A stretch of 64,000 nt of DNA from Bacteroidales bacterium (GTDB lineage: Bacteria > Bacteroidota > Bacteroidia > Bacteroidales > Muribaculaceae): contig JAAVFP010000008.1 in assembly GCA_014800735.1 (NCBI GenBank), positions 1 through 64,000 of the forward strand. Direction: 5' to 3'. Positions 45,839 through 56,201 of the stretch are shown piece after piece. The notes beneath the pieces were generated by a model that ran no database searches, was not told the origin of the DNA, and saw nothing but the letters and a program-made list of their open reading frames with translations. The first letter of the stretch is position 1; each line of letters begins with the position of its first letter. The position numbers were made by a program, and so were the translations under genes.

Positions 45839-48054
45839 GAAAACTCCTTGCGGTTCTCGCCCTTGCAGCCACCCTGCCGGCTGTAGCTCAAACCGAACCC
45901 GACACTACGCTGCGCCAGCACCGCCTGGCGCCCCTGGAAGTGCTGGGCGTGAAGCAGACATCCGATGGCGTGGCCTCGGCCGAGGCCGTTACCCGCATTT
46001 CCGGTGCCGAAGCCCGGCGCCTGGGCATCGAGGCCGTGAAGGGTGTCAGTGCCGTGGCCCCGAACGTGTATATGCCCGACTATGGCTCGCGCATGACTTC
46101 GAGTATCTACGTCCGCGGCCTCGGTGCCCGCATCGACCAGCCCGTGGTGGGCCTTACGGTGGACAACATCCCCTATTTGAACAAGGACAACTATGATTTC
46201 GATGTAGCCGACATTGAGAACATCGAGATTATCCGCGGAGCGCAGTCGGTGCTCAACGGCCGCAACACAATGGGAGGCCAAATCAACATCCGCACCCTGT
46301 CGCCACTCAACACCCGTGGGTTTCGCGGGCTTGTGAGCTACGGCAACGGCAATACCGCCACGGTTTCGGCAGGCTATTACGGCAAGCTGAGTGAGGGGCT
46401 GGGCATGAGCCTCACCGGCCAGTATCACCACACCGACGGTTTCTTCAGAAATTCCTACAGCGGCGAACGGCTCGACACCGAGAATTCGGCCAGTTTCCGC
46501 TGGAAAACAGCGTGGCGCCCGGCCTCGCGCCTTTCGCTGGCCAATACCGCCGTGCTTTCGTTCAACCGTCAGGGTGGCTACCCCTACGCCTCGCTTGAAA
46601 CAGGTGACATATCCTTCAACGACGAGTGCAGCTACCGCCGCTCGGCGTTCTCGGATGCCGTAACTGCGGCCTGGGCCGGAAAGAGGGTAGTGGTCACGTC
46701 GGTCACATCATTCAGCTATCTGGACGACCGCATGGTGCTTGACCAGGATTTCCTGCCGCTTGACTATTTCACGCTAACCCAGAAGCGCCGGGAGTGGAAC
46801 GTGACCGAGGACCTTTTCACCCGCGGTTCGCGCGGCAAGTACAGCTGGCTCGGCGGAGTTTTCGGCTTTGTGAAGAGTACGGACATGGATGCTCCCGTCA
46901 CCTTCAAGAACACAGGTATCGCAGAACTGATCGAGGCACATCGCAATGATGTGAACCCGCAGTTCCCCATCCGCTGGGATTCGCGCATGTTCACTCTGGG
47001 CAGTAATTTCGACCTCGATAACCAGGGCGTTGCGCTCTACCACGAGAGCACCTACACCACCGGCCCCTGGCGCTTCGAACTGGGTGCACGCCTGGATGTG
47101 GAGCGCACGCAGCTCAGCTACCGCAGCTTCTGCAACACCGGATTCTCAACCATGCAGCTGATGCCCGACGGCAGCGAGGAGGTGTACAGCCACACCCCTC
47201 TTGATATAGACGACCACGGTTCGCTGTCGCGCACCTTCGTGGAATTTCTGCCCAAGGTATCGGTGAGCTACAAGTGTTCGGCCGCAACCACCTATATTTC
47301 GTTCTCCAAAGGCTATAAGGCCGGCGGTTATAACACCCAGATGTTCAGCGATGTGCTCCAGCAACGCATCATGCAGGAAATGGGCATGAGCGCTCTCTAT
47401 TCTCTTGAAGAAATTGTGGCCTATAAGCCCGAAACGAGTTACAACTACGAGCTGGGCTTCAATTCGAGTGTTTTCAACGGTCGTCTGGAGCTTGATTTCG
47501 TCGGGTTCTACATTGATTGTCGCAACCAGCAGCTGACAGTGTTCCCTCCCGGAACCACCACCGGGCGCCTTATGACCAATGCCGGCCGCAGCCGCAGTCT
47601 GGGTGCTGAACTCACAGCTACCTGGACTCCCGGAGCTGATGTGCTTGTTCGGGCGGCCTACGGCTACACGCACGCCACATTCCGAAAGTACGATAATGGC
47701 CGCGAGGACTTCCGCGGCAAGCGTCTGCCCTATGCTCCGTCCAACACCCTCTTTGCCGAATTGAACTGGACGGCCTCGGGTCTACGCTTCGGCCAGGTGA
47801 CCCCCGGCCTGACTGCCGACGTGCGCTGCGCAGGCAATATCTACTGGAACGAAGCCAACACGGCCCGCCAGAATTTCTATGCTCTTGCGGGCCTGGCACT
47901 CTGGCTCAGGGCCGAACATTGGTCGCTGCGCCTGTGGAGCAAGAACCTCACCGGCACAGCCTACGATACTTTCTACTTCCTTTCGATGGGCAACGAATTC
48001 GTGCAGCACGGGCGTCCCCGCCAGTTCGGCGCTACCCTGAGGGTGAATATTTAA
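45835..48054 (+). CDS. TonB-dependent outer-membrane receptor
   Basis: The 739-residue protein has a signal peptide (1-18), a plug domain (about 45-160; SIYVRGLGARIDQPVVGLTVD and IEIIRGAQSVLNGRNTMGGQ) and a 22-strand-type barrel ending in an aromatic-rich strand (FGATLRVNI). It has no N-terminal carboxypeptidase-like domain and no SusD partner, so it resembles vitamin or siderophore receptors rather than SusC. The ligand is unknown. The ATGA overlap with the ABC-F gene implies co-transcription, an unusual pairing. Confidence 0.92.
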   Translation: MRKLLAVLALAATLPAVAQTEPDTTLRQHRLAPLEVLGVKQTSDGVASAEAVTRISGAEARRLGIEAVKGVSAVAPNVYMPDYGSRMTSSIYVRGLGARIDQPVVGLTVDNIPYLNKDNYDFDVADIENIEIIRGAQSVLNGRNTMGGQINIRTLSPLNTRGFRGLVSYGNGNTATVSAGYYGKLSEGLGMSLTGQYHHTDGFFRNSYSGERLDTENSASFRWKTAWRPASRLSLANTAVLSFNRQGGYPYASLETGDISFNDECSYRRSAFSDAVTAAWAGKRVVVTSVTSFSYLDDRMVLDQDFLPLDYFTLTQKRREWNVTEDLFTRGSRGKYSWLGGVFGFVKSTDMDAPVTFKNTGIAELIEAHRNDVNPQFPIRWDSRMFTLGSNFDLDNQGVALYHESTYTTGPWRFELGARLDVERTQLSYRSFCNTGFSTMQLMPDGSEEVYSHTPLDIDDHGSLSRTFVEFLPKVSVSYKCSAATTYISFSKGYKAGGYNTQMFSDVLQQRIMQEMGMSALYSLEEIVAYKPETSYNYELGFNSSVFNGRLELDFVGFYIDCRNQQLTVFPPGTTTGRLMTNAGRSRSLGAELTATWTPGADVLVRAAYGYTHATFRKYDNGREDFRGKRLPYAPSNTLFAELNWTASGLRFGQVTPGLTADVRCAGNIYWNEANTARQNFYALAGLALWLRAEHWSLRLWSKNLTGTAYDTFYFLSMGNEFVQHGRPRQFGATLRVNI

Positions 48055-48113
48055 GATTTAATGCAGCATAAAAAGATAAATTGCATTTTCGGCTGCGGAA
48101 TATTGACGGATAG

Positions 48114-48145
48114 TTTGCACAGTTTTGGGAAAAGCGCTAAATTTG
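48114..48145 (+). promoter_or_regulatory. Promoter of the NagB-LmbE gene
   Basis: TTTG (48114-48117) and TAAATTTG (48138-48145) are separated by 20 bases. The start codon is 142 bases downstream, leaving a long leader. Confidence 0.75.
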
Positions 48146-48161
48146 CCTTGTCAACAGCACC

Positions 48162-48206
48162 GGCCCGGAGCAAGCGGATACACACGCCAATGCTTCCGGC
48201 CTTTTT
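48162..48206 (+). promoter_or_regulatory. Attenuator-like hairpin in the NagB-LmbE leader
   Basis: About 10 bases after the predicted transcription start, GGCCCGGAGCA (48162-48172) pairs with TGCTTCCGGCC (48191-48201) with one mismatch and one G-T pair, and five T follow. A second pairing of GCCTTTTTCC with the downstream GGAAGGGC is possible and would exclude it. This looks like conditional termination; the signal is unknown. Confidence 0.5.
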
Positions 48207-48287
48207 CCGCCAGGAAGGGCAGCAGCCGGGGCAGTAACCTATGTATTAAAATAATTAACAAACTATAACAATCGAACGACTATTTCA

Positions 48288-50267
48288 ATGAAAACCGATT
48301 TAAGTTCTCAGATTAAGCTCGATATGATTCCGCGCCGGTACTACAACCCCGACAGCGAAATCGAGCTGGTCGCTCTTCGTCGCGAAGAGAAAATCTACAC
48401 AAAAATCTGTGAAACTGCTGCCGAAGGTGCGGACTATCTGGCCGCCCAGATGGCAAAATATATCAACCGCTACACCGAGCAGCAGGGTAAGTGCGTTATG
48501 GCACTTGGCGCAGGCGTGTCCACTCATCGTGCCTACGCAGCTCTCATCAAGCTCTACAAGGAAGGCAAAGTGAACCTTGAGAACGTGGTGGTATTCAACC
48601 TCTGCGCATTCTTCCCCGTTCAGCCCGATGGTCCCTCGACCCTCGCCAAGCTCAACGAAGTGTTCCTGTCGGCCACCAATATCAAACCCGAAAACATCCA
48701 CACATTCGACGCTGCTTCGACCAAAGAGAACGTGTTCGAATCCACCCAGGCCTACGAGCAGGCTATTGAAAACGAAGGTGGTCTGGACGTAGTGTTCTGC
48801 GAGCTCGGCACCAACGGTTCGCTTGCATTCAACGAGCCCGGTTCGCCTGCCAACAGCTACTGCCGCATGGTGCTCCTGGGCAGCGAAGCTCGCCACCAGG
48901 TTGCTTCCGACTACAAGTGCGACACCGCACCCACCACAGCTCTTACCCTCGGTATTGCCAATATCCTCAGCGCCAAGCGTATCCTGGTGGCTGCATGGGG
49001 CGAGAACCGCGCAGCTATCGTAAAGAAAGCAGTTGAGAACGCTCCCACAACTGCAGTGCCCGCATCGGCCCTGCAGGGTCACCCCCACGTGAAGCTGGTC
49101 ATCGACCTCCCCGCTGCCGACGCGCTCACCCGCATCAGCATGCCCTGGAAGGTTACTTCCTGCGACTGGAACGACAAGCTCATCCGCCGTGCCATCGTGT
49201 GGCTGTGCCAGCAGACCGGCAAACCGATCCTGAAACTCACCGACAAGGACTACAACGACTGGGGTCTGGGCGAACTTGTGGCTCTCTACGGCTCGGCCTA
49301 CAACGTGAACATCAAGATTTTCAACGATCTTCAGCACACCATCACCGGCTGGCCCGGCGGTAAGCCCGATGCCGATGATACCTATCGTCCCGAGCGCGCC
49401 AATCCCTATCCCAAACGCGTGATTGTGTTCTCGCCTCACCCCGATGACGACGTTATCTCGATGGGCGGTACATTGCAGCGCCTCGTTGATCAGGGTCACG
49501 ACGTGTATGTTGCCTACGAAACCTCCGGTAACATCGCCGTTGGCGACGAGGACATGATGCGCTACTTCCTGATGATGGACAAGATTGCGCCCATGTTCGG
49601 CTTCGCAACTCCCGGCTACGACAAGCTCACCAAGGAAGTCCGTGAATTTGTGGCAACCAAGAAAGCCGGCGAAATGGACACCGCCGACATCCGCGAAATC
49701 AAGACCATGATTCGCCAGGCCGAGGCTACCATCGCCTGCAACTATATCGGTGTGAAGCCCAGCCATATCCGCTTCCTGCGCCTGCCCTTCTACGAAACCG
49801 GTACCATCAAGAAAGGTGAACTCACCGAGAAGGACGTCAACATCGTGAAGGCACTCCTCGAAGAGGTTAAACCACACCAGATTTTCGTGGCCGGTGACCT
49901 CGCCGACCCCCATGGCACCCACCGTGTGTGCACCGACGCCGTTCTGGCCGCCGTCGATGAGCTCAAGGACGAAGCCTGGATGAAGGACTGCAACATCTGG
50001 ATGTACCGCGGTGCATGGGCAGAATGGGAAATCGACCACATCGAAATGGCAGTGCCCATCAGCCCCGAGCAGCTTCGCAGCAAGCGCAACTCTATCCTCA
50101 AGCACCAGAGCCAGATGGAGAACGCTCCCTTCCTTGGCGACGACGACCGTCTGTTCTGGCAGCGTGCCGAGGAGCGCAACCGCGCCACTGCAGCACTCTA
50201 CGAATCGCTCGGCCTCGCTTCCTACGAAGCCATGGAAGCTTTCGTGCAGTACCATCCCATCCGATAA
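48288..50267 (+). CDS. NagB-like / LmbE (PIG-L) fusion protein
   Basis: The 659-residue protein joins a glucosamine-6-phosphate deaminase/isomerase-like domain (about 20-270) to a LmbE/PIG-L deacetylase-like domain (about 380-630). The LmbE metal motif is intact (FSPHPDDDVISMGG and DPHGTHRVCTDAV). In the NagB part the phosphate-site and AFNEPGS segments remain, but residues that act in E. coli NagB look replaced: the N-M-D-E-Y segment is N-L-C-A-F, and D-G-H is N-G-S. This fusion is known in Bacteroides and is annotated there as glucosamine-6-phosphate deaminase; whether this copy deaminates is uncertain. Amino-sugar handling in the cytoplasm is the likely theme. A leader hairpin suggests regulation. 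Confidence 0.88.
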   Translation: MKTDLSSQIKLDMIPRRYYNPDSEIELVALRREEKIYTKICETAAEGADYLAAQMAKYINRYTEQQGKCVMALGAGVSTHRAYAALIKLYKEGKVNLENVVVFNLCAFFPVQPDGPSTLAKLNEVFLSATNIKPENIHTFDAASTKENVFESTQAYEQAIENEGGLDVVFCELGTNGSLAFNEPGSPANSYCRMVLLGSEARHQVASDYKCDTAPTTALTLGIANILSAKRILVAAWGENRAAIVKKAVENAPTTAVPASALQGHPHVKLVIDLPAADALTRISMPWKVTSCDWNDKLIRRAIVWLCQQTGKPILKLTDKDYNDWGLGELVALYGSAYNVNIKIFNDLQHTITGWPGGKPDADDTYRPERANPYPKRVIVFSPHPDDDVISMGGTLQRLVDQGHDVYVAYETSGNIAVGDEDMMRYFLMMDKIAPMFGFATPGYDKLTKEVREFVATKKAGEMDTADIREIKTMIRQAEATIACNYIGVKPSHIRFLRLPFYETGTIKKGELTEKDVNIVKALLEEVKPHQIFVAGDLADPHGTHRVCTDAVLAAVDELKDEAWMKDCNIWMYRGAWAEWEIDHIEMAVPISPEQLRSKRNSILKHQSQMENAPFLGDDDRLFWQRAEERNRATAALYESLGLASYEAMEAFVQYHPIR

Positions 50268-50290
50268 GAAGTTAACCGTATAAATAATAA

Positions 50291-50328
50291 AAAAGGCGGA
50301 TGTCCACTACGGGCATCCGCCTTTTTTA
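50291..50328. terminator. Bidirectional terminator
   Basis: A perfect 8-base stem (GGCGGATG and CATCCGCC) is flanked by an A run on the left and a T run on the right, so it can end both the NagB-LmbE gene and the convergent GH3 gene. Confidence 0.9.
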
Positions 50329-50338
50329 CGTTATACGG

Positions 50339-52651
50339 TTAGTGTTTTTTGCTTACATAACGCTCTGTGCGGTGGTCGGATATTTTACCTCTGAAATTCA
50401 GGCCGTAGCCAAAGGTGTAAATGTTGCCGTCGAGGTCGCGATACGGTTCGATGTCATGAGGTTTATCTTCACAGTGCATCTCTACCGCTTCCATAGAAAT
50501 TGGGAGTTCAAAGGGCAGGAGTGCTGAGGGTTCGGCACGGCCTGAAATCAGGTCGAGAAAAGCTTGGTTCTGTACGCTGAACCCGATGAGGATCGCATCC
50601 GCAAGAGGTTCGACTTCTGTCATAACTGTAGGATTGTTCATTGCCATAATGAGTACAACCGGTTTATTTCCCATCCGGGAACGCACACTTTCCAGTAGGT
50701 CAAGCTCACATTCATTCATGGCTTTTACGGTCTTACCGCGGTAAGAGCGGTCGGTATTACCATCAAATGGGTCCGTGGCTATGCTATGTTCGCGGGCTGC
50801 AGTGGCTGTATATGGTCGGTATTGCAGTGTGATAGGAATGTAACCGTTTCCACCGGCTTCCTTGTCGGCCGGGTCGTAACCGGCGCGGAAACTTTTGGGC
50901 GATTCCATGAATACTATTGCGAAATCGGCTTCCTCGGGCGTGGATACGGGCTGGAAGTAGCGGCTGAGAACGTTGCTGTCAAGGGGTGCATAGTTCTGTG
51001 CTGCGTCGGTGCCACCCCAAAAATTACGCATTGCCGGAACACTGCGGTTTGGCACGTATACTTTGGCTTTTTCAACCATCGGAAGTACATTACCATGATT
51101 TTTCAGCATGATAATGGATCGAAGTTGCTGTGCGTAGCCTTCATCCATCCATGCGGGTTGCCCGACAGTGGCAACAGTTTTGTCAACATCTACATACGGA
51201 TTTTCGAACAGCCCGAGTCTGAAAGAATTAAGCAGTAATCGGATGGCAGATTCTTCCATCCGTTGCCGCATCCACTCTTCGCCATGCTCACGACATCCTA
51301 TTTCGTATGCTTGAACCACAGGAGCTTTAGCATTATTTCCACCAAATTGGTCCACTCCCGCCATCAGAGCCTTGTAATGACGCTCGGCCACTGAGAGATT
51401 CTCCACACCCCAGGGTTTTGACCAATGGCGCCCGGGGTCCACCGGGTCGTCGGTAATAACCCAATCGGTACATACCACACCATCGTAACCACACCCGTTT
51501 CGGAGGCTGTCGGTGATTAGTGCGCGACTGAATGAATTTCCGACATTTTCATCGGTCTGCCCGAAGGATACAGTATAGTAAGGCATCACGGCAGAGGCCT
51601 GAGCTGTAGCTCCGTTGAGTTTGAAGGCTCCTTCGCGAAATGGCAGCATGTGGTCTGCTATGCATCCGCCCGGATATACGGCAAATTTACCGTTACCGTA
51701 GTGAGCATCCCTACCACCTTCGCCCGAACCACCTCCGGGCCAGTGCTTAACCATAGCGTTTACACTGCCGGTGCCCCAGTCGCTATCAGTGGGAGAGTTG
51801 GATTGAAACGCATCGCAGTATTCGCGGATTAGGTCACGCACCAGTTCCGGGTCGTTGCCGAAAGTAGAATTGAAGCGATACCAGCGAGGATCTGTTCCCA
51901 AGTCAGCCTGTGGGGAGAGTGCTGTAGCAAGACCGAGGGCTCGGTACTCCTGCGAGGCAATCTCGCCGAAGCGTCGCATGAGTGAGGGGTCGAATGCGGC
52001 CGCAATACCCATAAGATTGCTCCACATCGATAATTTTCCTCCGGCACCCGGTGCGAACTCTGCATCCTGAAATGCTGAGTGACGCGGGTCGGACGAGTTG
52101 TTGGCCGGAATACCATGGTTGGTTCCCTCAACCAAAGCCTGAACATTATTGTTCCATCGTGCCGCAGCTTCGGGGCTTTCCACTGTCGACACGAGCACAT
52201 GTCGGACATTGTCGTTGAGTAGGAAGGAGCGTTGGCTATCGCTTATATCCCAGGCGTTACAACCACTTTCTTCGAACGAGACTCCTCCGTAGGTGTCATT
52301 GAGCATAGGCAGCCGATTCTGCTGCGAATATAGCATGAGGCCTGCTATTTCATCGATTGACATGCGTGAGGCAAGATCGGCAGCCCGGACACGGGCCGGC
52401 AACCGCCAGTCCTCGTAGGGCAGCAGCGAATCGGTGCCGTCAAAACTCTTGAAAGCGAAACCGTCGCGTTCAATTATTTTTACACCGGAATCAGGGTTAT
52501 ATCCCAAAGTGGGACCATTTGTCTGTGTGACTACACAGAATCCGTCTTTGTCTGCTCGTGTTATCTCATTATTTACTGCGTCAGAATTCATGGCAAGTAG
52601 TGATAATGCTAATGGTACAATCATAATGGTTAAATAGTTTATTTTCATCAT
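50339..52651 (-). CDS. Glycoside hydrolase family 3 protein
   Basis: The 770-residue protein has a signal peptide (about 1-25) and the two GH3 domains: an N-terminal barrel (about 90-420) with the nucleophile Asp in GYDGVVCTDWVITDD and a C-terminal sandwich (about 470-740) with LLRSIIMLKNHGNVLPM-like sequence. Family members act as beta-glucosidases, xylosidases or related exo-enzymes, probably here in the periplasm. No SusC/SusD pair is adjacent, so the target glycan is unclear. Two Met codons (52651, 52648) are possible starts. The gene stands alone. Confidence 0.9.
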   Translation of the reverse strand: MMKINYLTIMIVPLALSLLAMNSDAVNNEITRADKDGFCVVTQTNGPTLGYNPDSGVKIIERDGFAFKSFDGTDSLLPYEDWRLPARVRAADLASRMSIDEIAGLMLYSQQNRLPMLNDTYGGVSFEESGCNAWDISDSQRSFLLNDNVRHVLVSTVESPEAAARWNNNVQALVEGTNHGIPANNSSDPRHSAFQDAEFAPGAGGKLSMWSNLMGIAAAFDPSLMRRFGEIASQEYRALGLATALSPQADLGTDPRWYRFNSTFGNDPELVRDLIREYCDAFQSNSPTDSDWGTGSVNAMVKHWPGGGSGEGGRDAHYGNGKFAVYPGGCIADHMLPFREGAFKLNGATAQASAVMPYYTVSFGQTDENVGNSFSRALITDSLRNGCGYDGVVCTDWVITDDPVDPGRHWSKPWGVENLSVAERHYKALMAGVDQFGGNNAKAPVVQAYEIGCREHGEEWMRQRMEESAIRLLLNSFRLGLFENPYVDVDKTVATVGQPAWMDEGYAQQLRSIIMLKNHGNVLPMVEKAKVYVPNRSVPAMRNFWGGTDAAQNYAPLDSNVLSRYFQPVSTPEEADFAIVFMESPKSFRAGYDPADKEAGGNGYIPITLQYRPYTATAAREHSIATDPFDGNTDRSYRGKTVKAMNECELDLLESVRSRMGNKPVVLIMAMNNPTVMTEVEPLADAILIGFSVQNQAFLDLISGRAEPSALLPFELPISMEAVEMHCEDKPHDIEPYRDLDGNIYTFGYGLNFRGKISDHRTERYVSKKH

Positions 52652-52653
52652 CG

Positions 52654-52661
52654 CAAAGGTA
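52654..52661 (-). promoter_or_regulatory. -7 box immediately upstream of the GH3 gene
   Basis: On the minus strand it reads TACCTTTG, only 2 bases before the first ATG. The nearest TTTG is too far away (31 bases), so the promoter is partial; if real, the mRNA would be leaderless. Confidence 0.4.
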
Positions 52662-52691
52662 ATTAAAATAATCTTGAGAGTTATATCTTTG

Positions 52692-52727
52692 ACAAAAAAG
52701 TGCTCCCGAGGTATTCAGGAGCACTTT
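52692..52727 (-). terminator. Terminator after the Dabb protein gene
   Basis: AAAGTGCTCC and GGAGCACTTT form a perfect 10-base stem with an 11-base loop, and a T run follows on the minus strand. It ends the lysC/ABC-F/Dabb direction. Confidence 0.88.
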
Positions 52728-52753
52728 AGGGTAAATGAAATGGATTCGCAAGA

Positions 52754-53050
52754 TTAGTCTACGGTGTAGTCCACGCAGACGCGGCCTTCGAGGGCCGGCT
52801 TGATGATTGCCACGCAGGCAAGGTGCTCCGGAGCGGCGGAGTAAGCCTCGAGTGCGGCATAGTCGGCGCAGTCGGCTGTGAGAACAATGTCCCAGTTGCC
52901 GGCGGCAGGGCCGTCGTTGATACCGACTGCCACGGCGTCGAGCGTGGGGAGCACGGCGGGCAGTTTTTCAATAGCTTCTTTGAATTCTTTGGCAAGTCGG
53001 GCGCGGTCGCTGTCGGCTGCCAGACGGAACATTACGATGTGGCGTACCAT
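52754..53050 (-). CDS. Dabb family stress-responsive barrel protein
   Basis: The 98-residue protein begins MVRHIVMFRL and has the dimeric alpha/beta-barrel (Dabb) pattern with WDIVLTADCADYAALEAY and a YxxxPEH-like segment (YSAAPEHLACVA). Members are small cytoplasmic dimers of mostly unknown function. It lies 24 bases after the ABC-F gene on the same strand. Confidence 0.88.
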   Translation of the reverse strand: MVRHIVMFRLAADSDRARLAKEFKEAIEKLPAVLPTLDAVAVGINDGPAAGNWDIVLTADCADYAALEAYSAAPEHLACVAIIKPALEGRVCVDYTVD

Positions 53051-53074
53051 TTTATGATATAGTTATTTAAGGGA

Positions 53075-54697
<1,623 letters not shown>

Positions 54698-54718
54698 TTA
54701 GAAAAATGTACCTAAATC

Positions 54719-56032
54719 TTAATTAAAAAGATGCTCCGAAAGGCTGCGGAGAGCTTTGATTTTGTCCTCCTTGCGCACGAGCATTGAAATGTTGTAGTTG
54801 CTGCCGCCGTAGGAAATCATGCGCACGGGGATATCGGCCAAGGCACCGATGGCTCGGGCCTCGAAGCCGGTGTTGTGCCACTCCAGGTCGCCGACGACGC
54901 AGATGATCACCATGTCGCGGTCCACGGTGACGGTGCCGAAACGCTTGAGGTCGTCCACGATAGCGGCCAGGCGCGAGTCGTCATCGATAGTGAGTGTGAC
55001 GCCGACCTCCGAGGTTGCAATCATGTCGATGCTGGTGCGGTGGTTCTCGAATGTTTCGAACACCTTGTGCAGGAAGCCGTAGGCCAGCAGCATACGGCCT
55101 GATTTCACCTTGATGGCAGTAATATTGTCCTTGGCGGCGACGGCTTTGAGGCTGCCGTCGGGAGCCATATTATATATGAGGGTGCCGGGTGCTTCGGGCT
55201 GCAGAGTGTTGAGCAGGCGCACGGGGATATTGTGGAGCTTAGCCGGAAGCACACACGAGGGATGCAGGATTTTGGCACCGAAGTAGGCCAGTTCGGCGGC
55301 TTCCTCGAAGTGGAGGCTGCTCACCGGTCGGGTGCCCTCAACAAAGCGGGGGTCGTTGTTGTGCATGCCGTCGATGTCGGTCCAGATCTGGATTTCCTCG
55401 CAGCCGAGCACTGCACCGATTATTGATGCGGTGTAGTCGCTACCGCCGCGCTTCAGGTTGTCAACCCCGCCGTGGGCATTGCGGCAAATGTAGCCTTGGG
55501 TGATGAAAAGTTCGGCCTCGGGTTCGAGGTCGATGAGGCGGCGCAGGGTTGCACCGATATAATTCATGTCCGGCTCACCGCTCTCCAAGGTGCGCATATA
55601 GTCGAGTGCCGGCACAATCACGGCCTTCACTCCCTGCTCGCGCAGGTAGGCCAGCATGAGTGCCGTGGACATCAGTTCGCCCTGGGCCAGAATTTCCTTT
55701 TCGCCGTCCACGTTGAAATTGTCGTTGAAAAAGTAGCGGATAAGGGCAAAAGTTCGCTCGATGGCGGCCATGGCCTCGGCACGGGTAGCTTCGGTAGAAA
55801 GAAGCTCGCGCACCACGCGGATATATTTAGCTTCGAGCAGGTTGAGAGTTTCCTGCGCTCCGGGAATATTACCCTTGTAGAGATATTCCGAAATTTCGAC
55901 GAGCGAGTTTGTGGTTCCGGACATAGCCGAAAGAACCACCACATTGCGGCTCTCGCGGCGGATGAGCCCGGCAACGTGCTTGATACGGTCGGGAGTCCCG
56001 ACGGATGTACCACCGAATTTAAGTACTTTCAT
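54719..56032 (-). CDS. lysC: Aspartate kinase, monofunctional
   Basis: The 437-residue protein begins [20 protein letters not shown], the kinase signature, has the substrate-binding [20 protein letters not shown] and ends with two ACT domains (about 300-437) that bind feedback amino acids. It phosphorylates aspartate in the first step toward lysine, threonine and methionine. It has no homoserine dehydrogenase domain. It lies 27 bases upstream of the YbiT-like gene in the same direction. Confidence 0.95.
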   Translation of the reverse strand: MKVLKFGGTSVGTPDRIKHVAGLIRRESRNVVVLSAMSGTTNSLVEISEYLYKGNIPGAQETLNLLEAKYIRVVRELLSTEATRAEAMAAIERTFALIRYFFNDNFNVDGEKEILAQGELMSTALMLAYLREQGVKAVIVPALDYMRTLESGEPDMNYIGATLRRLIDLEPEAELFITQGYICRNAHGGVDNLKRGGSDYTASIIGAVLGCEEIQIWTDIDGMHNNDPRFVEGTRPVSSLHFEEAAELAYFGAKILHPSCVLPAKLHNIPVRLLNTLQPEAPGTLIYNMAPDGSLKAVAAKDNITAIKVKSGRMLLAYGFLHKVFETFENHRTSIDMIATSEVGVTLTIDDDSRLAAIVDDLKRFGTVTVDRDMVIICVVGDLEWHNTGFEARAIGALADIPVRMISYGGSNYNISMLVRKEDKIKALRSLSEHLFN

Positions 56033-56055
56033 TAACCTTCAAAAATTTGCGACTG

Positions 56056-56063
56056 CAAAGATA
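56056..56063 (-). promoter_or_regulatory. Candidate -7 box of lysC with flanking repeats
   Basis: On the minus strand it reads TATCTTTG, 23 bases before lysC. It is flanked by two copies of AAAATTTGCGA (56042-56052 and 56067-56077), spaced 25 bases apart. A -33 TTTG is not at standard spacing. Confidence 0.45.
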
Positions 56064-56201
56064 CGCAAAATTTGCGATATATCCCTCGCCCTGACAGCAT
56101 AATGCAGCGTATTGACCGCTCACATCGCTATTTTGGGCTGCGGCTAATAATAAATGGGAAACTATTCCGTTATATATTATCATTACTCTATTAACTATCT
56201 G

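Noticed and set aside
48300-50255. Frame of 651 codons antisense to the NagB-LmbE gene
   Set aside because: Shadow frame; the sense frame has clear enzyme domains, promoter and terminator.
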